This document shows positions 19,741-27,473 of a stretch of DNA of 64,000 bases, in pieces. The translations under genes and the position numbers were made by a program. Source of the DNA: G965197005 sp965197005 (lineage in GTDB: Bacteria; Pseudomonadota; Gammaproteobacteria; Pseudomonadales; Oceanobacteraceae). The notes under the pieces were generated by a model. The model was not told the DNA's origin, ran no database searches, and worked only from the letters and a program-made list of their open reading frames with translations. The stretch covers positions 1,302,001 through 1,366,000 of the forward strand of contig OZ239982.1 of NCBI GenBank assembly GCA_965197005.1, given 5' to 3'. Position 1 is the stretch's first letter, and each line of letters begins with the position of its first letter.

Positions 19741-19826
19741 CTCTGCCCAGCACCATGCGGAGCATGGTTCTGTCCTCTGTCCTCTGTCCTCTGTCCTCTG
19801 TCCTCTGACTCCCTGACCCCCTGACC
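19741..19826. repeat. Palindrome plus TCCTCTG heptamer array, copy 1
   Basis: A 17-base palindrome ACCATGCGGAGCATGGT (7-bp arms, 3-base loop) at about 19752-19768 is followed by five TCCTCTG heptamers. Bases 19746-19800 are identical to the reverse complement of 22855-22909, so the two copies form a 55-bp inverted repeat about 3.1 kb apart on both sides of the lipoprotein gene. Confidence 0.92.
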
Positions 19827-19828
19827 CC

Positions 19829-19863
19829 CAAAAAAGCCCCTTACCTAAGCTAGGTAAGGGGCT
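19829..19863 (-). terminator. Rho-independent terminator of the lipoprotein gene
   Basis: On the reverse strand a perfect 13-bp stem AGCCCCTTACCTA with a 3-base loop is followed directly by six T. It begins 26 bases after the lipoprotein stop codon at 19889. The stem is unusually strong and could also slow transcription coming from batD, though the T tract is only on the reverse side. Confidence 0.93.
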
Positions 19864-19888
19864 GATCATAACAACTAAATAAACAAGC

Positions 19889-22668
19889 CTAAGGTTTTTT
19901 AACCTGCTCTATTTTATAAATAACATGCTCCCGATCAACAGATACATATAAATTACCCTGTGCATCTCGGGCAATGCCTGATGGTTGATTAAATGAGGTG
20001 ATACCACTTAGCTCAAGGGAAGAGACTGTTTTCTTTTGCAAATCAATACGGCGTATTTTACCAGAAAAATGCTCAATTAAGAATAAAAACCGCCCGTAAT
20101 CTGAGGCGACCATTTGATTTTGGTTAGGGTCAAACTGTGCCTTACCATCAAAAGCACCATCAACAGAGGCGCACCCTGCGGTATTGGTTAGCGCTTTCTC
20201 GGGACTGTTCTTCAGAGTTTCATCCTCATACAGTTTGCAATCTGCACTTGAACGGGGGATATAAAACAGTTTATCGAGTTTATCGTTATACATACCCATA
20301 GCAATGGAATTACTGCCTACTGTCTTAATATTGCCCACCCTACGCTTAGGAATGTAGATTTCACGAATAACTTGATTAGAAGAATCAAATACATACAATC
20401 TATCGCTATAATAAACCATATTGTATATCTCGCTAAAACGAGCACCATCGCCTATTGCAGTGACATAAAGATTATCATGGACAGGCACATCATCAGATGT
20501 ACCACACTTGCCTGCCAGCGTTGTGACCACCGCCTTTGGGGTGATTTTACGCACACAATAACCTAAACCACCCACATACAGGTTATCAGCTTCATCAATG
20601 GTAATGGCAATGGGAGTCTTAAATGTTGCCGCACTGCCTGTGCCATCATCAGTACCCATTGCGCCACCTGCATCACCTGCAAACAGACTGACCTGACCCT
20701 CTGGGGTAATTTTACGAATTTGATTATTACCTGCATCTGCAACAAACAAATTGCCCTTACTATCAAATACCATATGAGCAGGGGATTTAAAGCGTGCTTC
20801 TGTTAAAGAACCATTTTGCTTGCCAGGGTCACCAACTTTACCTGCATAAACACTGACCTTAGCTACCACAGCACTACAATCAACATCCACCGTTGCATCT
20901 GTATTGCTGATGGTGCCAGTGCCATTTTTAACTTCACAAACGCCCTGAAACGTATTTGATTGGTGTTTAACACTGACTTTATAATCCCCTAGCTTCATCT
21001 GCCCAAAGCCAATATCAGTTGGATTAACTAAATCACCATTACCACTGTTTTGTAATACCAGCCCTGCTAACTCTTTTAGGTTTGTGAAATTTAGCTTAAG
21101 TTGATACTTTGTGACATTGTCTATTTTGCGGATAACCTGCCCGCCAGAAGATACAAACAAGTTACCCTGTGCATCTTGGGCAATGCCGATTGGATACCCA
21201 AATCCTGCCTTGTCACCTACGCCATCGGTAACAGCCTCGGTGCCATCACCTGCAAGGGTATCCACTTTTTTATTAATTAAATCAATACGACGTATGCGTC
21301 CATTTTTACTAGACGCTAGGTATAAAAACTGTCCTGATGCCGAGCTTAAAATATTATTTGGAAACTCTCCTCCTTCTCCAAAGAGTGCTTTAGAAAAATC
21401 ATTATCTTCTGGTGCATTCATACCACAAACACCACCTGCAATGCTTTTAGGCTCTAATTTACTGGCACTTAAATCCAGTTCATATAACTGACATATAAAA
21501 TCAGATCCTTTATTTACAGCTGGCAAATAATACAAACGCTGTTTATCTGCACTTAAACCCATAGGGACAAGACGTTCGCTCTTCATCGCTATGAAATTTT
21601 GCACTGTGCCATCATTAATGCTGATTTTACGGAGAAGCTGATTACTATCAAACAGATACAGGGCATTATCGCCATCATAGACCATGCCATAGATCTGCCC
21701 AAAGCGAGCATCAGTACCTGTTTTAATATTAGAAAAATCATCATTTTTAGGCACATCACCACTTGTACCACACTCACCTGCCAGCGTGGTGACCTTCGCC
21801 TGTGGGGTAATCTTACGCACGCAGTTATTATAACTACCCACATAGAGGTTATCCGCTTTATCAATGGCAATGACTATGGGGCCACCAAATTTTGCCGCAC
21901 TGCCTATGCCATCATCAATACCCATTGCGCCACCTGCATCACCTGCAAACAGACTGACCTGACCCTCTGGGGTGATTTTACGAATTTGATGGTTCAAAAC
22001 ATCTACAACAAACAAATTGCCCTTGCTATCAAACACCATATGAGCAGGGATATTAAAGCGTGCATCGCTGAATGCGCCATTGGTTCTGCCTGTTTTATCA
22101 GTTTTACCTGCATAGGTGCTGACCTTAGCAAAGCCCTCAATACAGCTTAACGCTAGGGCTATTTTACCGCCGTTATAACTGCCTTTGCCTTGCTCTACAT
22201 AGCAATACTGGCTAAAGCCCTCTGGTTGGTGCATGACTTTAATATCATAGTCAGTGCCTTTGGCAATTTTTGCACTTAAAATTAGGGTTTTTGCCTCACT
22301 TTTAGGCACGGCAAACGGTGTGTTATCTGCCCCTGATGCGGTGTTTTGCAGTAATAACCCCTCAGTTGAAATGGCTTGATTAAGGGTTAGTTTGACATTG
22401 TCTTTAATAATTGTATTGCCTGCACCGCCACCTGCACCACCGCCGCCACTACAGGCAGTAATCAAAGCAACACTTAGGCTTAAAAGAAATGTTTTTAAAG
22501 AAAGGAATTTAGAATCGGTTGTTGAGCTGTTGAGCTGTTGAGCTGTTGAGCTGTTGAGCTGTTGAGCTGTTGAGCTGTTGAGCTGTTGAGCTGTTGAGCT
22601 GTTGAGCTGTTGAGCTGTTGAGCTGTTGAGCTGTTGAGCTGTTGAGCTGTTGAGCTGTATTGTAACAT
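19889..22668 (-). CDS. NHL-repeat surface lipoprotein, predicted phase-variable, currently out of frame
   Basis: The body of the gene (to about 22519) encodes a signal peptide (KFLSLKTFLLSLSVALITAC with lipobox ITA-C), a Gly-rich linker and two tandem copies of a region of about 400 residues. Each copy has an NHL/six-bladed-propeller pattern: KVS.YAGK...., PAHMVFDSKGNLFV.D, QIRKITPEGQVSLFAGDAGGAMG, then NLYVG and VRKITP repeats. No ATG, GTG or TTG lies in this frame between the upstream stop (22679) and the signal peptide; the first, TTG 22465, falls inside the signal peptide. The only start with a good site (GAGG, 8 bases, ATG 22668) enters 17 octamers at 22520-22658 in another frame and stops at 22495. 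Removing one 8-bp unit gives a fused 923-residue ORF with the lipobox Cys at residue 70. The ligand and role are unknown. Confidence 0.8.
22520..22658. repeat. Octanucleotide microsatellite, 17 full units
   Basis: Perfect tandem GTTGAGCT (reverse strand AGCTCAAC) runs for 139 bases: 17 complete units and a 3-base rest. Eight is not a multiple of three, so each unit gained or lost shifts the reading frame. All three reverse frames through it are open and read rotations of QLNSSTAQ. It lies between the ribosome binding site/ATG and the signal peptide of the lipoprotein gene, the classical place for slipped-strand phase variation. Confidence 0.96.
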
Positions 22669-22722
22669 CGTTGTCACCTCATGAAAGTTATTTAATGTAA
22701 AAAAATTTTAAATTTTTCATAT

Positions 22723-22750
22723 CAATACGCAAATATGCAAATGCGTATTG
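22723..22750. promoter_or_regulatory. Operator-like palindrome in the lipoprotein leader
   Basis: CAATACGCA (22723-22731) and TGCGTATTG (22742-22750) form a perfect 9-bp inverted repeat with a 10-base gap. It covers the expected transcription start of the lipoprotein gene, just after the predicted -10 box. This is a typical repressor position; a hairpin in the leader is the alternative. Confidence 0.5.
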
Positions 22751-22753
22751 ACC

Positions 22754-22783
22754 ATAGTACACCCTATACTATTCACAATGCAA
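22754..22783 (-). promoter_or_regulatory. Predicted sigma70 promoter of the lipoprotein gene
   Basis: On the reverse strand TTGCAT (22783-22778) and TACTAT (22759-22754) are separated by 18 bases. It would give a leader of about 80 bases before ATG 22668. A second, imperfect inverted repeat (TATACTATT / AATAGTGTATA) overlaps the promoter. Prediction from consensus only. Confidence 0.45.
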
Positions 22784-22816
22784 TAGTGTATAAATAAAAA
22801 ACACCTGACTTTCAGG

Positions 22817-22935
22817 TTTCAGAGGTCAGAGGTCAGAGGTCAGAGGACAGAGGGCAGAGGACAGAGGACAGAGGACAGAGGACAGAACCATGCTCCGCAT
22901 GGTGCTGGGTAAAACCCCTGACCCCTGAACCTCTG
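22817..22935. repeat. Palindrome plus heptamer array, copy 2 (inverted)
   Basis: Units CAGAGGT, CAGAGGA and CAGAGGG, about nine in a row, then the palindrome ACCATGCTCCGCATGGT at about 22887-22903 and a short spacer with more heptamer-like sequence. Positions 22855-22909 are the exact inverted counterpart of 19746-19800. It ends close to the stop of rnhB. Confidence 0.92.
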
Positions 22936-22944
22936 TCCTCTGTA

Positions 22945-23553
22945 TTACATAAGACGTTTAACTGGTGCAAAACTGCTTCTGTGATAGGGCGTTACGCCAT
23001 GCTCTTTTAAAGCCTGTAGGTGTTGCTTGGTTCCGTAGCCCTTGTGTTTGGCAAAGCCATATTCTGGATAGAGTGCATCTAATTCGTACATGCTTTTGTC
23101 TCTGGCTACCTTTGCTAAAATAGAGGCTGCTGAAATGGCAGGAACTAAGCTGTCTCCTTGAATAATAGCATGCGCAACAATAGGTAAGTCAGGCAGTTTA
23201 TTGCCATCAACTAGGGCACAGTCTAAAGGGGTTTTTAGGGCTAAAAAAGCACGGCGCATGGCAAGTAGCCTTGCTTGTAAAATATTAATGCTATCAATTT
23301 CTGCGACGCTAGCGGTAGCTATGGCAAAGTCTTGGGCATGGTTGCAAATCTCTTGGTATAGGTATGCCCGTTTTTTTTCACTGAGCTTTTTTGAGTCGTT
23401 AAGTCCTGCAATGGGTTTGTTGCTATCTAAGATAACCGCTGCGGCATACACTTCTCCGCATAGAGGACCTGCTCCTGCTTCGTCTATGCCGCAATATAGA
23501 CTACCTTGTTGTTGTAATCTGGCTAGTAGTGTTTGCTCGTTAGGATTTGCCAT
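22945..23553 (-). CDS. rnhB: Ribonuclease HII
   Basis: RNase HII cuts RNA in RNA-DNA hybrids and starts removal of single ribonucleotides misbuilt into DNA. The 202-residue protein has the N-terminal catalytic motif CGIDEAGAGPLCG (Asp24, Glu25), VDGNKLP (Asp116) and the block GDSLVPAISAASILAKVARD (Asp134 region). It is the last gene of the long reverse-strand cluster, overlapping lpxB by 14 bases, which is the usual lpxB-rnhB arrangement in gammaproteobacteria. The stop is followed within ten bases by the heptamer array. Confidence 0.96.
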   Translation of the reverse strand: MANPNEQTLLARLQQQGSLYCGIDEAGAGPLCGEVYAAAVILDSNKPIAGLNDSKKLSEKKRAYLYQEICNHAQDFAIATASVAEIDSINILQARLLAMRRAFLALKTPLDCALVDGNKLPDLPIVAHAIIQGDSLVPAISAASILAKVARDKSMYELDALYPEYGFAKHKGYGTKQHLQALKEHGVTPYHRSSFAPVKRLM

Positions 23554-24682
23554 GTTTGTCTAATAAAGTCTTAATCGCATAAGCGGCTTGTTGATTGGCA
23601 TCACGTTTGATACTGCGATGCAAGCGGCTAAATTCTTGTTTGAGTTCGTTGCTTTTTTCTGGATTTTTAAGTAAGTCTAATACGGCTTGGGCAAGTGCCT
23701 GTGGGGTTGCTTCATCTTGCAGTATTTCTGCTACCAATGGTTTTTCTGCCAATAAATTTGGTAGGGAGATATAGGGCTTTGTAATCATTCTTTTTAAAAT
23801 AAAGTGCGTTAGCCATGCCATTTTATAACTCACAACCATAGGTCGCTTTACTAACATTGCTTCTAAAGTGGCGGTGCCTGATGCCAGTAAGATAACATCT
23901 GCGGCAATCATGGCTGTTTGTGCCTGCCCTGATAGCAGTTTGATGTTTAATTTAGGGTAATCTGCTATTAAATTTTGTAGCTGTTGTAAGCGCATTGCAT
24001 TGGCGGCAGGTAAAATAAATACGGTGTCTTTTTCTTTTTGCTGTATCTGTTGTGCTGCTTGTAAAAAGGTTGCACCTAAGTATTTAACTTCACTACCACG
24101 ACTGCCCGGCATAAGGCAAACAATGAGGACATCATCTGGTAAGTTTAGTTTTGCTCGTGCGGGCTTGGGGTCATTTTCAAGGGCGATGCTATCGGCTAAG
24201 GTATGTCCCACACATTGAGCTGAAATGCCTGCTTGTTCGTATATGGGCAGTTCAAATGGAAACAAGGTAAGCATTAAGTCACAAGCTCGCTTTATTTGCT
24301 TAATTCGCCATGCTTTCCATGCCCAAACGGAGGGGCTAACGTAGTGGCAGGTTAAGATGCCCTGTTGTTTTAATTTTTCTTCGATAACAAGGTTAAAGTC
24401 AGGCGCATCAATGCCTATAAATAAGTCTGGTGGGTTGGTTAGCCAACGCTGTATTAGGCTTTTTCTCAGTTTTAATAATTCTGGTAAGCGTGAGAGTACT
24501 TCAACTAAACCCATGACCGATAGGCGTTCCATAGGGACAATACTATGCAGCCCTTGTTGCTGCATTAACGCACCGCCTATACCACTAAAATGAATTTCTG
24601 GATAGGCTTGCTTGAGGGTTTGCATTAACCCTGCGCCTAAAATATCTCCCGACATTTCACCTGCAATAATGGCAATGTGCAT
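23540..24682 (-). CDS. lpxB: Lipid-A-disaccharide synthase
   Basis: LpxB (glycosyltransferase family 19) joins UDP-2,3-diacylglucosamine with lipid X to make the tetraacyl disaccharide of lipid A at the inner membrane. The 380-residue length is normal. The N-terminal GEMSGDILGAGLM, the PDLFIGIDAPDFN segment and the C-terminal nucleotide region with ASGTATLEAML are characteristic. Start ATG shares a base with the lpxA stop (TAATG). Confidence 0.97.
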   Translation of the reverse strand: MHIAIIAGEMSGDILGAGLMQTLKQAYPEIHFSGIGGALMQQQGLHSIVPMERLSVMGLVEVLSRLPELLKLRKSLIQRWLTNPPDLFIGIDAPDFNLVIEEKLKQQGILTCHYVSPSVWAWKAWRIKQIKRACDLMLTLFPFELPIYEQAGISAQCVGHTLADSIALENDPKPARAKLNLPDDVLIVCLMPGSRGSEVKYLGATFLQAAQQIQQKEKDTVFILPAANAMRLQQLQNLIADYPKLNIKLLSGQAQTAMIAADVILLASGTATLEAMLVKRPMVVSYKMAWLTHFILKRMITKPYISLPNLLAEKPLVAEILQDEATPQALAQAVLDLLKNPEKSNELKQEFSRLHRSIKRDANQQAAYAIKTLLDKHGKS

Positions 24683-25449
24683 TAGCGGATAATGCCACGA
24701 GTAGATTGTGTTAGTGAGTCTAGCATAAGCTGTACATAGGCATTGGGCGTTTGTTGTTGGAGTTTGTTAATTGCGTCTTTTAGGCTTAATCCTTGACGAT
24801 AAATAATGCGATAGGCTTCTTTTACTTGTTTGATACCATTGCTATCTATGCCTCTGCGCTTCATGCCTTCGGTATTTAAACCATGGGGTGAGGCAGGATA
24901 ACCAGATGCCATAACAAAGGCAGGAATGTCTTTTACAATCACGGTACCCACGCCGCACATTGAGTGTGCTCCAATATGGCAAAATTGATGCACCTGCGCT
25001 GCGCCACCTAAAATCGCCCAGTCGTTTATTTTAACATGCCCTGCTACGTTGCAGTCGTTGGCAAAAATACAGTCATTGTCAATCATCACGTCATGGGCTA
25101 TATGGGTGTTAATCATAAATAAATTACGATTGCCAATTTGTGTTATGCCTTTATCCTGTACTGTACCTCTGTGAATGGTACAGGCTTCACGAATGATGTT
25201 GTCATTACCTATGATTAGCTGTGTTGCCTCGCCTTGATATTTTTTATCTTGGCAATCTTCGCCAACTGAGGCAAATTGAAAAATACGGTTGTTTTCTCCA
25301 ATTTGTGTATCTCCTTTGATGACAACATGCGAGCCTATTTGACTGTTATCTCCAATGCTTACGTTACCTTCAATTACGGTAAATGCGCCAATACTGACGT
25401 TTTTACCTAATTTGACCTGACTGTCTATCAGGGCATGAGGGCTAATCAT
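24682..25449 (-). CDS. lpxA: UDP-N-acetylglucosamine acyltransferase
   Basis: LpxA moves a 3-hydroxyacyl chain from ACP to UDP-GlcNAc, the first step of lipid A synthesis. The 255-residue protein is a left-handed parallel beta-helix of hexapeptide repeats starting MISPHALIDSQVKLG. The catalytic His lies in the segment HIAHDVMIDNDC, and the C-terminal helical part ends the chain. I chose ATG 25449, which overlaps the fabZ stop as ATGA, rather than a longer frame starting inside fabZ, because family members begin at this point. Confidence 0.96.
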   Translation of the reverse strand: MISPHALIDSQVKLGKNVSIGAFTVIEGNVSIGDNSQIGSHVVIKGDTQIGENNRIFQFASVGEDCQDKKYQGEATQLIIGNDNIIREACTIHRGTVQDKGITQIGNRNLFMINTHIAHDVMIDNDCIFANDCNVAGHVKINDWAILGGAAQVHQFCHIGAHSMCGVGTVIVKDIPAFVMASGYPASPHGLNTEGMKRRGIDSNGIKQVKEAYRIIYRQGLSLKDAINKLQQQTPNAYVQLMLDSLTQSTRGIIR

Positions 25450-25904
25450 AGCAGTTCTCTCTTTGAGCATAGGATATCGGCTTGACAGGCTAACTCGCCA
25501 TCTACTAAGGCTCGGCAGCGAAACTTCCATAAAGTCCGCTTACGGCTGATACAAATACTCTCTAGGGTAATTTGATCGCCAGGCACAATAGGACGCTTAA
25601 AGCGAACCTTATCTGAGCCTGCAAAATAATAAATGGTTTTGGGGGTGCGTTCTGCACCTAGGTAGGCCATGCCTAATAAGCCTGATGCTTGCGCCATTGA
25701 TTCTAAAATAAGCACCCCTGGCATAATGGGGTGACCGTTAAAGTGCCCATTAAAAAATTCTTCATTATAACTTACGTTTTTTATGGCAGTTAAGGTAGGC
25801 CCTTTTTCTGCTTCAAAATCCATATTTAACACTTTATCTACCAATAACATAGGGTAACGATGAGGTAGATATTCTTGAACATTAACAATACTTTCTTGTG
25901 ACAT
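25446..25904 (-). CDS. fabZ: 3-hydroxyacyl-ACP dehydratase
   Basis: FabZ dehydrates 3-hydroxyacyl-ACP in fatty acid elongation and competes with LpxA for 3-hydroxyacyl chains. The 152-residue hot-dog protein has the motif GHFNGHPIMPGVLILESMAQ, with catalytic His54 and Glu68. The common Pro of GHFPGHP is Asn here, a tolerated change. It lies between lpxD and lpxA, the standard order, and overlaps lpxA by four bases. Confidence 0.97.
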   Translation of the reverse strand: MSQESIVNVQEYLPHRYPMLLVDKVLNMDFEAEKGPTLTAIKNVSYNEEFFNGHFNGHPIMPGVLILESMAQASGLLGMAYLGAERTPKTIYYFAGSDKVRFKRPIVPGDQITLESICISRKRTLWKFRCRALVDGELACQADILCSKRELL

Positions 25905-25906
25905 TT

Positions 25907-26938
25907 TTAAACCTTTTTCTCTTGCTCCAAGGCTTTAATGCGCTTGGCTAAACTTTCTATATTACGTACGTGCACCACGGCTTTACGCCACTCTTTTTGT
26001 GGCATACTTGGTAGACCCGATGCGTACCAACCCGATTCTTTAATGTGATTGGTAACCATTGACATGCCTGTCAGACAAACACCATCTGCAATATTAATAT
26101 GTCCAGTAATGCCAGTTGCACCACCAATTAAGCAGTTTTTGCCTATTTTGGTGCTACCTGCAATACCGACACCGCCTGCAATGGCGGTTGCATTTTGTAT
26201 TTCTACATTATGTGCAATATGTACTTGATTATCGATAATCACATCATCGGCAATTATAGTATCCTGTAATGCGCCTCTGTCGATAGTCACATTTGCGCCA
26301 ATTTCTACACGATTACCAATTATAACAGAACCCAGTTGTGCAATTTTTTCCCAACCTCCTGCTTTAGACGCATAGCCAAAGCCATCAGAGCCAATCACAC
26401 TGTTGGCTTGAATCAACACTTGCTTACCAATTTGACTGGCGTAATGAATTGTAACATTGGCATTGATACGGCTTTGTTCTCCAATTTGTACCTTATCTTC
26501 AATATAAACGCCTGCACCTATTTGGCAGTGCGCTCCAATGTTGACTTGCTCTCCTATCACTGCGTGTGCGCCTATTGCTGCGCTGGCATGAATATTGGCA
26601 GTGGCGGCAACAACTGCTGTGGCATGTATGCCTTGTGGTACTTTGGGTGCTTGAGAAAATAAAGTAGATATTTTAGCGTATGCCAAATAAGGGTCTTTGC
26701 AGGTTAATAAAATGCAATGTTTAGGGGCGTTATCTGGTGATATATTGGTAGGCACAATCACGGCACTGGCTTGGGTTTTTGCTAGTTTTTCGGCATATTT
26801 ATCACTAACTACAAAGCTGATATCCCCTGCTTTTGCTTGCTCAATATCTTTAAGCCCATTAATTAAGCAAGCAGCATCAGAGTCTGTCACAGTGGCAGCA
26901 ATCATATCTGCCAGTTGTTTAAGCGGATATGCTGACAT
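25907..26938 (-). CDS. lpxD: UDP-3-O-(3-hydroxyacyl)glucosamine N-acyltransferase
   Basis: LpxD adds the second hydroxyacyl chain in lipid A synthesis. It has 343 residues: an N-terminal uridine-binding domain (to about residue 100), a long hexapeptide beta-helix (repeats such as IGAHAVIGEQVNIGAHCQIG) with the His-containing catalytic segment HIAHNVEIQNATAI, and a C-terminal helix (SLAKRIKALEQEKK). It is two bases from fabZ and follows skp, the classical order. Confidence 0.97.
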   Translation of the reverse strand: MSAYPLKQLADMIAATVTDSDAACLINGLKDIEQAKAGDISFVVSDKYAEKLAKTQASAVIVPTNISPDNAPKHCILLTCKDPYLAYAKISTLFSQAPKVPQGIHATAVVAATANIHASAAIGAHAVIGEQVNIGAHCQIGAGVYIEDKVQIGEQSRINANVTIHYASQIGKQVLIQANSVIGSDGFGYASKAGGWEKIAQLGSVIIGNRVEIGANVTIDRGALQDTIIADDVIIDNQVHIAHNVEIQNATAIAGGVGIAGSTKIGKNCLIGGATGITGHINIADGVCLTGMSMVTNHIKESGWYASGLPSMPQKEWRKAVVHVRNIESLAKRIKALEQEKKV

Positions 26939-26943
26939 GCTAA

Positions 26944-27444
26944 TTAGCCTTTATTTAAGCTATCTAATAGTTTTTTGGTTAGATTAACCTTAGGTGTGGC
27001 AAAGACCACAATGCCACTACTGGCTTGTAGCACTAAATCATATTTGCCTTCATCTATTATTTTTTTAAGCAAACCTTCTGCTTTTGGTAAGAGTTTTTGA
27101 AAAACCTCTTGCTGCATTTTTTTCTCTTGCTGTTGCAGTTTTTGTGAGTAAAACTTAAATTCGGTTGCTTTTTCTTCATAGCTACTGGTTAGCTTGCTGC
27201 GCTCTGATTCGCTCATTACGTCTGAATTTTTTTGCAGTTTTTCTTTTAATTTAAGCAGTTTTTCTCTTAAATCTTTTAATTTCTTAACTTCTTTCTTGTT
27301 GTCTTTTTCAAATTTTTTAAATGATGCTTTGGCGGTATTTGATAGCAATAAGGCTTTTTGCACATCAACTACTGCAATTTTAACGTCTGCTGCCCAAGTG
27401 TTGACAGTGAACGCTGTTAATAAAATAAAAAATAATGTACGCAT
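26944..27444 (-). CDS. skp: Periplasmic chaperone Skp (OmpH family)
   Basis: Skp holds unfolded outer-membrane proteins in the periplasm and hands them to the BAM complex. The 166-residue protein has a signal peptide (MRTLFFILLTAFTVNTWA, cleavage before ADVKIAVVD), the trimerisation strand KIAVVDVQKAL, and a long Lys/Glu-rich coiled coil (about residues 45-130). I chose ATG 27444 because the signal peptide begins there and CTGGAG lies upstream; a longer frame to 27474 runs to the bamA stop. Confidence 0.93.
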   Translation of the reverse strand: MRTLFFILLTAFTVNTWAADVKIAVVDVQKALLLSNTAKASFKKFEKDNKKEVKKLKDLREKLLKLKEKLQKNSDVMSESERSKLTSSYEEKATEFKFYSQKLQQQEKKMQQEVFQKLLPKAEGLLKKIIDEGKYDLVLQASSGIVVFATPKVNLTKKLLDSLNKG

Positions 27445-27473
27445 AAAAACTCCAGTTTTGGTTAAATTAATCA

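Noticed and set aside
19573..19869. Reverse-strand frames of 84-98 codons rich in Ser, Gln and Pro
   Set aside because: They are read from the heptamer arrays and have no gene features.
22520..22658. CRISPR array
   Set aside because: The repeat is a simple 8-bp microsatellite without spacers; no cas genes are in the window.
22495..22677. 60-codon frame of NSSTAQQL repeats as a separate gene
   Set aside because: It is the present, prematurely ending reading of the lipoprotein start through the octamer tract.
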